Assembly (NCBI GenBank): GCA_036346395.1 | Contig: CM070604.1 | Coordinates: forward strand, 42,187,662 to 42,251,661 | From: Hsuehochloa calcarea | Taxonomy: Eukaryota > Streptophyta > Magnoliopsida > Poales > Poaceae | Reading direction: 5' to 3' | Length of the DNA: 64,000 bases | Shown: in pieces, positions 1-11,200 of the stretch | Layout of the letters: every line of letters begins with the position of its first letter | Position numbering within the stretch: the first letter of the stretch is position 1 | Notes under the pieces: generated by a model | What the model saw: only the letters and a program-made list of their open reading frames with translations | What the model was told of the DNA's origin: nothing | Database searches by the model: none | Made by a program: the position numbers and the translations under genes

Positions 1-2329
1 GATCTTCGGCCCATGGTCCAAGAGAGGGGTCAGCTACCCCCTAAAACCCTAGCTGCCAACTCCTTTGCTCCTAATCCTCCCAAGAATTGACCTTTGCCCT
101 CCCCTGCGTAGCCCTCGCCGCCTCGTACAATTCCTTGCACACACCCCTGTGCCTGCATGCCTCCTACATGGCCTGCCACACAGCTGCATGCTTCCTTCTG
201 CCGATTCCTACCAGCTGCATGCATCTGCTTGCTATGCTGCACAGCTACATGATTCCCCTAGTCCCTGCACTCCTATGCTGCCATGTCCCCTAGCTCCTTG
301 CTGCATGTAAAGGCTGCATGCCTCTGCCGACTGCAAATGATGGACAGAGAGAGAGAGGGAAAGGATGGTGTTGTTGTGCTGCCAAGGAAGGAAGAACGGA
401 AGAAAAGAAGGTGGGAGAAGAAGAAAAGATTAGGAGGAAGAGGGGGAGGGAAAGCGAGGATTAGATTGGAGTTTTGGTGTCTGTCACTTGGTAACGATCT
501 TGTTATTTCTTCTCTGTCTTCTAATTATCTTAGTAGAGATTAGATCTCGGATTAGAGAGGGCATTAATAATTTCTAGTCGGAAGAAATTCGTTTAGTAGA
601 TTGGTTTAATCTGCTATTCTGTTGTACTATTATTTTAGGTACAATAAAGGCGTAATTTGATGATATCATCTACTAGAGAATTGTAGATAATTTTGATAGC
701 TTTTGGTAGAATTTTTATTCATGTTAATTCGATGCATAGATTATGAGATATGAATTTCATAGTTCTGCTGTTCGGTAGAGGTTGTCGTGTGTTGACAGTT
801 TGTAGTAATTAGAAGATTAAAAATAGTATATGAGTTAATATGAGAATTTGGTAAATATGAATGTTGTAGGTAAGTTCTTAAGGATTTCATAAAGTCTAAG
901 AACATAATTTTTAGATTAGTAGATTAAAAGATATGAATTTTAGAAATTTGTTGTCCAAAAGATGACAGATCTGTCTTCGGGTAAAGAAACAGGGTAGAAA
1001 ATGGTGGAATCAGAGTTTTATCATAACTACAAAAAAAATTAGGTTGTTCTGTGAGGATTCCAGAAAGTCCTGGTTGGTTGAATTTGGAGCTCGATGAATA
1101 AGTTAGAGACGTTTTATTATTGAGACAGCGGGTAGTGTGTCTGCTATATTTGGGTTAATTCAATCGACCTGGCGTAAGCATGCAAGATCGATTAGTGTGA
1201 TGGGTTGATGCTGTGATGATGTGATTTTGATAATATTTTTTAGTGTGTGTTATTACTTGCTTGTTCAGGGACTGTGACCTCATGCGCTGTGCCACAATTT
1301 CGTCATCCGGCTTTGAAGGGCTAAGAGGCAAGTATATAGTAGAGTGGTGAACAACAGGTTGTTTGCCACTGCCATTGATATTACTTGTCATGCTACTTAT
1401 TATGCTTTCGTTAAGCTTATTGTTATGCATGATATTGATGACATTGAGTGAATAATATTACGATATGGAGTTAATGAGAATGGTATATTGAGTTAATGAG
1501 ATGAAATATATTGATGAATAATTAAAGATATTGCATCATTTACATTCATCATGACAAGAGATGCATGAGCTAGGTCGGTGATAAAGTCATATAACTATTC
1601 CGGTAAGGTCGGTGAGAAAGATGCATGACTAGCCCGGAGTGCTCTAGATAAAATCCTACTTTTGTGGGGACTTCACGGGAGTGAAGGATAGAGTGTGTCA
1701 TCGACGGTGAATACTCCGCTATACCGGTATCAACTGATGAGATGCATATGAGCATGAGCATGATGGTGCATTCGTATATATGAGTAAATTGTTAAATTAT
1801 ACAACTTTACCTATAAGGAATATGGCTTGTTTGTTTGAGTATGAGAATGACATTAAATAGATGGATGATGATGATAACTTTGATTATGGTTGATAAACTG
1901 TTGTTTATGACTTTATTATGTATTTGCTTGAGTCTTGAACTCATTCTTGCTCTATTGTTATTTTTAAGTGACCGTTAATGACGTTTGACTTGGGAAGGGC
2001 TAACGCACTTGGAATCATACACTACACCCAATTACTTGATTCATTGGATATGAGAAACTTTTAGTATAATATAATGATTTATATCTAGAACATGATGGTA
2101 TTAAGTAACCTTATATGCTTGGTTTGCGTTAATTTTGGTTTATTACCTTGCTATACTCCTAGCACTAAATTATCTATGATTGTCATATCATTATGCTTGT
2201 GTTACTGTGAACCGTGGATGGGTTTTATCATTGATATGCTTACTGTAATTTTATAGTAAGTTGATGTAAATTAAATGGTTAAAGTAGTTTAGTGGCATTC
2301 CAGGCTCAATGTTGGGCTGAGGTGTTACA
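1..2329 (+). repeat. probable 3' part of a large Gypsy-type LTR
   Basis: No gene is recognisable here. The stretch is AT-rich after about 480 and ends at 2329 with GGCTGAGGTGTTACA, an ending (…TGTTACA) typical of large plant Gypsy LTRs. Sequence immediately after 2329 is the interior of a different, - strand Gypsy element, so this looks like an LTR inserted into that element. The LTR start is not seen and may lie outside the window. Positions 130-330 are CT/TGCATG-rich with several short overlapping open frames of biased composition, which I do not regard as genes. Confidence 0.4.
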
Positions 2330-3508
2330 ACCTCTTTGGTCATCTACTCGATTTTCGGTAGAACCCGTGGCCTTCCTAGTGGTAGCAACAACGACAATGC
2401 TGCTCTTGACAGTGGTCATACTCATGTCTGAAGATCCGGCCAACGCGTCTCACACCTCATAGTCTCCAGAACCTCCTCCTGTAAGCAAGCCAGGGAAACA
2501 ACAATATCAAGGTCCTTTGATTGATGTAAGATGACTACGACCCTAATTTCACTTCTTAATCCGTTCGTGAATTGGGTCACAAAAATATAGGATCCCAAGT
2601 ATGATGAGCAAGAAGATTATGCATGACTTCATTGAATTTTTCCGCAAACTCGATGATTGTTCCAATCCGCTTGAGACGATTGAAAGAACGAAGTTGTTGC
2701 TGGAACTCTTCCCGGCCAAATCGCAAACAAATAGCATCAACAAATTCCTCCCAACTCGTGCATCTGGTATGTGCTTGAGTTGATTGTAACCATAACGCTG
2801 CATTCCCCCCAAAAATGCATGGTGGCTACACTAACCAATAAATCTGGTCTTGTAGCGCACACCCGGAAGTATACTTCACATTTCAACTGTCATGCCTTTG
2901 GATTCTCGCCATTGAATTGCGGAAAATCCAACTTCGGCGACACTGGATGATGGTAGTATCCCCCCCAAGTTTCGACCACCAAACTCCTAGAATCACCAGA
3001 TGGTATATGTAGGGTATGTAATCCATACTTACCACTACTAAGATACATCTCTGGGACATGAATTCCTGTGGCCTTTTCCCGGTTCAGTATTGGTGTGCCT
3101 TGGCCATTTGGCCCGCGACCATAATCCACCTCCTCCTTGGAATCACCTTGGTTCTCCTTGATCTTTAGATGCTCTGGAATCGACAACAATGGTAGCAATC
3201 CGGCCGATCGAGGCACTGGGGTCATTTCCCGACCATCTGCTTGACTTGACCGCGCAACTCCCCCACTTCGTCACATAGTTCATCCACCGAAGCAACCATT
3301 GTAGGCTTCCACTCCTGTAGTTCCAAGACCACCGGTTTGATTTCCGCCATTGATTCTACCAGTGTCTGGATGCTGACACTTTCTGATTGTATCGCACGAG
3401 TGCTGCTATTTCCTGCTCCATGGCCTGCGATTTTTCTTGAGCTCGCGTTTGATACTTAGGTTTCTCCAGGTTGCTTCCTTGCGCAAGGATCGGTACTCTG
3501 ATACCAAA
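2330..3508 (-). pseudogene. truncated Gypsy gag (retrotransposon)
   Basis: Read on the - strand from about 3460 down, this encodes pieces of a Ty3/Gypsy capsid protein. One piece (about 3225-2890) contains LDFPQFNGENPKA. Another, read across frames at about 2800-2550, contains FGREEFQQ, then EFAEKFNEVMHNLLAHH, then VTQFTNG, the usual plant Gypsy gag order. Frames change between the pieces and no protease or reverse transcriptase follows, because the element is cut at 2329/2330 by another repeat. It lies directly downstream, in its own orientation, of an LTR and primer-binding site at 3494-3831. Not functional. Confidence 0.75.
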
Positions 3509-3831
3509 TGTTACGTACCCAGTTATCAAACGAGAACTAGTTCCATTGGAGATAGAGAAGGAGATTTGGAAGTAGGAAGGAAGAAAACAGAGGTAGATTA
3601 GTTGGAAGAGGATTATGTCTTTACAATCGTTACCCGAAAACGACACAAGCCACTCACTATTTAAGGAACGACAACAAGCTTCGTAACCCCTACACTACCT
3701 CCACTTCGCTGGCCCGATACTACTTGGCCTACTCTTCGCTTGGATATCTCGAGTTGGGTTTGCGGTTCCGAGGGTCCATCTTCCTTTCACCAGCTTGTTC
3801 TTCCCATGTTCTGCCAGCAGAAGTCATGACA
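3509..3831 (-). repeat. 5' LTR of the truncated Gypsy element
   Basis: On the - strand the segment begins TGTCATGACTT and ends GGTACGTAACA (TG…CA, 323 bp). It is followed two bases later by TGGTATCAGAGTA (3506-3494 on the - strand), the initiator-Met tRNA primer-binding site. Gag follows in the same orientation, which fixes this as the 5' LTR. No partner LTR is present in the window. Confidence 0.65.
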
Positions 3832-5246
3832 TGGCGTTGGATCGATCGATGCAGTATTTTGTGTGTAGCCATCTGTTGATTCCTCGGAATATTCTATTCC
3901 AATATAGTACTACTCCTAAACTTGCACAGTTTACATTGTCATGTACCAAAGTTCATGCCTATAATTAAGCAAATATATCCACGTCTAAGCACCTTGCTTG
4001 CTTGCCTTTAAGCAGAATTAGACCTTAACTCTAGTTGAGTTTTTTTAGTATATGACAGTCGCACACACTCACATATACCATACTCACACCATTACCCGTG
4101 CATACCAAAATTTATCGGATGCACCTAAAGGCTCACAGAAAGTGTACTCCTGAAATTAATATACACAAACGCAAAGTCTAAAACTTAAATCCTAGTAGAC
4201 TAGATTAAGCGCTTTCAACTCCGGTCTAGTTTTCGACTTAGGCTCCTTTTTAAGATGTAAGAATTCCAGAATTTTTTTGCAAATTTTTTTTTCATGTTGG
4301 CCGTAACACTTGATTTATTTGTTGATGTGACGCGAGACCATTTCTGATACTGCGAGTCTCGGCTGCAAGGGCTGTGCCAAGTTGCAAAATTTGTGCCGTC
4401 ACATCGACCGGTGACTCGGTTATCTTGTGTCTCGTCTGCCAGCGGTACCAACGCTTCGTTTTTCGTAGCCAGGCAAAAACAGTCAGTTTCTGGCTCATTT
4501 GCGGCTATTTAAAAAGAAATAACGCCTCTCAAATAAAACGGTAAAAATATCATTTTTATTGTCCAAAATTACAGTAATAAATTATCTACTGAGAACTGGT
4601 ACCACGATAGATCACCTACTGTGAGTCTTTTGCGCAGCCACTTGAAATGCTCTCATAGCACTTAGGTGATCTTAAGTATTTTCAGAGGTCGTCTGTCTAT
4701 TTATCTGTAGCGTTGTTTTTACTATTTTATCATGATAAAAGCTAGTTTTGCTATTTCCAAAACGGCCAAGAGTGAGAAAAAAAATTCAGTCATTAGTCGA
4801 GTCACGTACTGCCCCATGTCCTAGTGGTAAGTTTTGTCGTAAAAGAAGAATTCGGGGAAAAAAAAAAAGATATGAAACAATACAAATCAAACAAGAAAGC
4901 GTAATGAGAGTTCAAAAAGCCCCAAAGCCTAATAGACCCACTACGCAATAGGACGTAGTAGCCCTCTCAGAAAAAAGTGCCTACTCTATAGGCTTCAAGG
5001 CCCAACTGCTCCACGCAGACAGCAGCTGGACCAGACCGCAAGTCCACGTCTTGTCTAGAGCCGGGCAGGGACAACTGCCGCCACGAGAAGCCTCTCAAGT
5101 CTCGAGACGACGCAACGGAAGCGCGCATACACACCACCACGCCCGCGGAGATAAGCTCCGGCCTCCTCCGCTCCTCCCACCGCTGACCGCCGCCTCGCCC
5201 CAGTCCCGGCCTGCCTCCTCCGGCGACCGGCACTGACGAGCTAGCC
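3832..5246. other. DHAR upstream region; no gene seen
   Basis: About 1.4 kb between the Gypsy LTR and the DHAR start codon. 3832-4960 is AT-rich with A/T runs and no supported open frame. From about 4967 the GC content rises to a CpG-rich leader (5040-5246) that probably contains the DHAR promoter and 5' UTR. I could not pick a convincing TATA box. Confidence 0.5.
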
Positions 5247-8200
5247 ATGGCCGTCCTCCTCGGCACCACCACCTCGGCCACCGCCACGACCACGGGTTCC
5301 TCCTCGACCCTCCTCGTCACCACCTTCCGCCGCGGCCGCCGCCTCCTCCCTCCCCGCGCCTTCGCCGCCCGCGCCTCAGCCGAGTCGCTGGAGGTCTGCG
5401 CCAAGGCCTCCGTCACCGTCCCCGGCCGCCTCGGCGACTGTGAGCTCTCTCTCTCTCTCTCTCGTCTCCCTCACTGTGTGCGCGTATGCGCGTTATTCCT
5501 GTTAAGCATTAAAAAAGTGCAAGGGATTGGATGAATTGGTAATGTTGGTGGGTGTTGAGCGTTATTTTGATATGGAAAGTAGTATACACGGTTTGTGCAA
5601 GATAAGAAAAAAAAAACTGCAATTGAGAGTATCAATTATTTGATGGTTTGAGGGATAGTTCTATTTCGTGTTTGATTTCCATATTCATGTGATGAATGGT
5701 TTCTCAATATACTTGTAATGAAACTAAATGCGTGAAGGTAGGTTATATATAGCAGTGTCAGCGATGTGGCTGTAGTTAGTACAGTGCGCAGATGGGACTA
5801 TCAATTTTGACAAACGAAGTTTGGGTCTGCGTGCTTCTTTGAGTTATCGTCTCTGCATATTTGGTTGTCAAATGCTTGTCCACACGATCTGCGTGACAAC
5901 ATAAACAATGTAAGTTCTCGGGTTCATGTGGCTAACGCCGATTCGTCGGAAAAGCTTGATGCGTTTTTTTTTTGGTCAATGTTCATCTGCCCGAGTTTTT
6001 CATCCATGTTTGGAGAAGGTTTGATGTTGATATTTTTTACATTGGGGGTGTGGGGACCCAGATTTACAAATGTGAAACCCTCTACGTATGCTGGGTTGCG
6101 GGCCAGATAACGGGCCAACAGCGTGGAAAAGAGGAATGGGCCAGGAGAAAGAAAAAGAATGGTCCGGAAGAAAGAAATCGACCAAGAGGAAAATAGGAAA
6201 TTAAAGGATTTCCGATTTTCATAAAAGAGATTAAATCAAACCGAGCTCAAAGAAATAGCAAATAAATTCCAAAAATTCAAAGAAAATTCCAGAAAATATT
6301 TTGGAACTCAAGGAGCCGAAATAAAATAGTTTTGAATTTAATTGAAGTTTAGATTATTCACATTAAATGATTTTAACTTATTAAAATTCAAATTAAGCTT
6401 TAACTTAACCAAGAAAATTCAAATGGTTATTTTTATTTTTAAAAGCTTCAAAAGAACTCCAAATTTGAGATGTTACAGGGAGACGGGCGGGTTAAGACGA
6501 TCTTTGGAGTGCACCATTTCAATTTCTTGCTTAGTGGAGTTGCTGCCTTCTTATATTAGGTATTTGCAGGACTATAAAAATGTCCTCATGCCTTATGGTA
6601 AAAATGTTTTGGGTTTGGAATTGGATAACAAAAATTCCCTAGGATTTGGATGCCTAAGTCCTATACAGCACTGTTTTTCAAGTAATTTGTCTACTTATGT
6701 CATTTGGAATGATTAATGATGTAAAGGGATGACTAGCGGTTACATAAAGAACTAAAGACCAAACAAATTTTGTGTGGACAAATGCTTTTTAGTGGGAGTA
6801 ATAACTGTCCATAGAATTACCAGTTTGCGGGATTTTTTAGCTTCTGCAGTTTATATCTTGATATAGACAAACTGAATGGGTTTATTTATTTTTCTAATTT
6901 ATGTGTGCCAGCTAAAGAAAAACATTATTTCACATGTAGACATGCTACTGCACATTTCACTATATTAGAGCAACTGCTACTAGAGTAATATACAATTATA
7001 CACAACACGCTGTCTTGTTAATAGTAAATTTGTAAATATATATATTTGTTCTGCAAGGGCACATTAATATCGGCATCTGATTGATACCAAAACCAAAAAA
7101 AAAACATGTGGGCAGCATTGGTATTCCGAGAATCCAAGAGCATGAAGTGCTGTTTTCTGTGATATTAGGAGTGCAATGCCACAACTTATGGATTTAGTTG
7201 CATTGCAATTTTTTTGTTCTACTGTTGAAACAACTTCATTCTGAGTTAAATTTCACATGTTGGTCACAGGTCCTTTCACACAGAGAGTTTTGTTGACAAT
7301 AGAGGAGAAACACCTGCCGTATGATATAAAACTAGTTGATCTCGCTAACAAACCAGATTGGTACGTATCTGGATGACAAAACTAACTTTTCAGAATTCAT
7401 ATTGTTAGTGGCTGTTACTTTGGTTGATAATTCCATGCCATCGTGCTTTTGTCTCGCTTCACCAGGTTTTTGAAAATTAGTCCAGAAGGTAAGGTGCCTA
7501 TTGTGAAGCTTGAGGAGAAATGGGTTGCTGATTCTGATGTTATAACCCAATCAATAGAAGAAAAGTACCCTGAACCATCCTTGGCAACTCCTCCAGAAAA
7601 GGCTTCAACGTAAGTAGTATTTCCAGTGCCTTCATTAATAATTACATAAAATTAATAATTGTGACACGATTATACTAAGCTATCTGCAATTATAGCTTAT
7701 TACCTTTTTATTTTGACATTTCGTGGTATTTTTTTTACTATATGGCATTGCTGTTGGTACTAGCATCCTAATCACTGTGCATAAATTTCTTCGCAGAGGG
7801 TCAAAAATATTTTCCACCTTCATCGGCTTCCTCAAAAGCAAAGATCCCAGTGATGGAACAGAACAGGCACTACTTAGTGAGCTAACTTCATTTGATAGTT
7901 ATCTAAAAGACAATGTAAGTGGGCCTAGTGGGAATTTTAATGTCTCATGACATAGTCCAACTAGTATTGTGGTTTGACAAGAATAGCTATACTTCTACAA
8001 TGTTGTGGCCCTATCTACTTGCCATATCCACTTAGTGATTTTAAAAATTATTTTGGGTCAGATACATATCTTATATCTCATCCATCTCTATGCATCTATG
8101 TGAACACAAAAGCAAACGTAAAAGTGGTTCCTACAATATTTGGAGAAAAAGAAGGGCTAGAAGTTCTTTCATTGATAGGAGTGAATAGGGGAAAGGCCTA

Positions 8201-11200
8201 CATGTTAAATTCTAGGACTAGTATTATCCAGCGTTTAGGTTTAGTTTACAAGTTCATATTAGAATTGTACTTAGGTCCATACAATGATGTTCAAATGGGT
8301 ATTAATTAAATTTATTGAGCTAATTGAACCAAATAATCTGAGGAATCAGCTCGGTTCTTCTTTTCCTTGCTCTGACATTTTTATTTGTCTTTTGGTTTTC
8401 ATCCCAGTGTGCAATCATCAAATCCATCGATTAAGTTGTTAGTTGTTTGGAGCTTGTAGCTAAATCATGTATAATCAAAGTACACATAATTCTAGCTCCA
8501 TAGTATGACCAATTAATTTTAGTTAGACTTGCCTGTTAGACAAATATCGTGTTCACACTGACTGTTCGGTTCAGGATCGTGTTCACACCGACTGTTCGGT
8601 TCGGTCTCGTGTTCACACCGACTGTTCGGTTATATATATGTACCCTGCCTATTGGCCTCATCAAGTAATTCTAGTGCCATACGATTGCTTTCATGGTATC
8701 AGATGCCTAGTTTTTTTCTCCTTTCACGCTTTAACCTGCGCGCCTCTGGCAGCAGACCCGCGCCTCCGGCCGCATCCTTCCCCGCCTCATGCACGGATCC
8801 GCTCCACCCGCCTCCTCTGCCGCCGATGCCGAGGCCGCCGAGGTTGAACGCACCACGCCATCATGGCCGAAGCGTGCCGTGCTCACGAGGCCGAAGCGCG
8901 CCGCTGCTGAGAGAGCGCCGCCGCCAAGAAGCGGCTACCCGGCCGCCGCTTCTCCACAGCCAGCCGCCGCCGGCGAGGCCGCCTCAGAGCGCTGATGCCG
9001 CCGCCGCGCAAGCGACGCTCTCGCGCGCCGCCAGAGCGAGAAGCGCCGAGGCCGCCATCCCACCGTAAGATGACGCCATGGTTATTAAAGCGGTAAGGCG
9101 GCGATCCACCCTCACACCTTTTAAGCGCTAAGCGCGGCGACGCGCTTATAAATCGTAAGGCGACAGTGCAGAGCGGCCGCGAAGATCCCGATAGCAAGAT
9201 TCCTCGGCGCGAAGATCCCGGCCGCCACGCCCATCGCCTGGCCGCCTCGGCCGCCACCGCCCCGCCTCCTCGTTATCCCCATCGCCTCGCCTCCTCGTTA
9301 TCCCCAAGAGAGAGTGCATGAACCATAAAGCCGTGAGATGGAGATCGGAGGCAAGACAATAGTTCATTTAGATTTCTCTCTTTCGGTTCGCTCTCTTCCT
9401 CTCTCATTTCTTCACGCAACCGAAGCGACCTTCAATCGCCACATGGTCGCGCGACTTCTCACGACCACTAAGCCCGAGGCGCCGACGCCTCCCTCCTCCT
9501 CCTCCTCCGCCGACCTCCTTCTCCCTCGCTGGCCTCCCTCCTTCTCCTTCGCCTCGCCTTCTCCCTCATCGCCACCCGCCGCGATGCGCGGGGAGGAGGG
9601 CGGGAGGCCCTGGGGAGAAGGGAGCCGGAGGAGGGAGCCAGAATGGGAGGGGCCGGGAAGGGAGGAGGAAGCCGGAGAGAAGGGGGAGCCGGGGAGGCGA
9701 CGGCGAGGCGACACACCTCCGACCATGGCAAGGCGACGGCGAGGCGACACACTTCCGACCGCCTTATCGCTTAAGCGGACGCTTAGGCGACGCCTTGATA
9801 TCCATGGACGACGCCGCCTCCTCTACCAGCGACGGTGGCGACGGTGGTTCTCCTCAGCTGCTCCGGGACGCTCTCCTGACGCACGAGGCCGCCGCCATCA
9901 TCAACCTCCACACCCAGGCCGTCGGCGTCCAGAACATCCACGCTCTTCGTCCCTCTGGCGCGTCATCACTTCCTGCTGCACACCTCGCCACCACCGCTGC
10001 GTCCACTCTATGGCATCGTCGTCTCTGTCATCCTGGATTTGAGACTCTGTCCAAACTTATGGCTTATAACAAAGACATTAAAAATACTATATGTCATGCT
10101 TGTCAGCTCGGGTGTCATGTTCGTCTTCCTTTTCCTGTGTCAGCATCACGTGCTTCACATAGTTTTGAACTCATACACTGTGATTTATGGACCTCGCCAG
10201 TCCCTAGTGTCTCGGGATTCAAATATTATTTGGTCATCCTCGATGATTGCTCACACTATATGTGGACGTTCCCTTTACGCCTCAAGTCTGACACCTTTTC
10301 GACTCTATCTAATTTCTTTGCTCTTGTTTCCACACAGTTTGGCCGCACCATCCGCCTCGTCCAATGCGACAATGGGCGAGTTTGACAACTTCAGCGCCAC
10401 ACCTTCTTCCCGACCCACGGCACTCACCTCCGAATGTCGTGCCCTTACACCTCTGCTCAGAATGGGAAGGCTGAGCGCGCCATCCGCTCTCTCAACAATG
10501 TGGTTCGGTCCCTCCTCTTCCAAGCCTATCTTCCTCGGTATTGGGTCGAGGCACTGAACACCGCCACCATTCTACTCAACATCTTACCAACCAAAACGCT
10601 GCGCTCCCGTACGCCTCATGAAGCCTTGCTAGGCTCTCCGCGATATGACCATCTGCAAGCGTCTTCGGTTGTCGTTGTTATCCCAACTTGACCGCCACCG
10701 CTGCCCACAAACTTGCTCCGTGCTCCACTTTGTGTGTCTTCCTTGGCTACTCTGCTCATCATAAAGGCTACCGCTGTCTAGACACCAACTCCAACAAGAT
10801 CATCATATCTCGCCATGTGATCTTTGACGAGTCCTCCTTTCCTTTTGCCGCAAATTGCCTAGACACCAACTCCAACAAGATCATCATATCTCGCCATGTG
10901 ATCTTTGACGAGTCCCCTTTCCTCCACCGCGAACACCCCATCCACCGACTTGAGTTTTTGGACACCTTTACTAATCCTGCCCGGTGCCCATAGGCCCGAC
11001 ACACGGTCTTTTACCCGCAGATCACCATCACCGCATTCTCTGCCCGCACTGCCATGTGCGGCTCGGTCTCCAGCAGGCGCCTCATCTGCACTGCCACGTG
11101 CAGCAGTGTCCACCGGTGCGCCCTTGCTGCTCCCCCGCCACGACGCCACCAAGACTCGACTACGCCCAAGACACCACGTCGCGGCGCCTTCAGATCCTCC

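Noticed and set aside
4967..5416. 149-codon - strand frame antisense to DHAR exon 1
   Set aside because: A GC-bias shadow of the DHAR leader and transit-peptide coding; no domain, and the + strand is clearly coding.
9338..10042. 234-codon + frame in the Copia/MULE junction
   Set aside because: Spans the boundary of the nested element and is Pro/Arg/Ser-rich; an accidental open frame.
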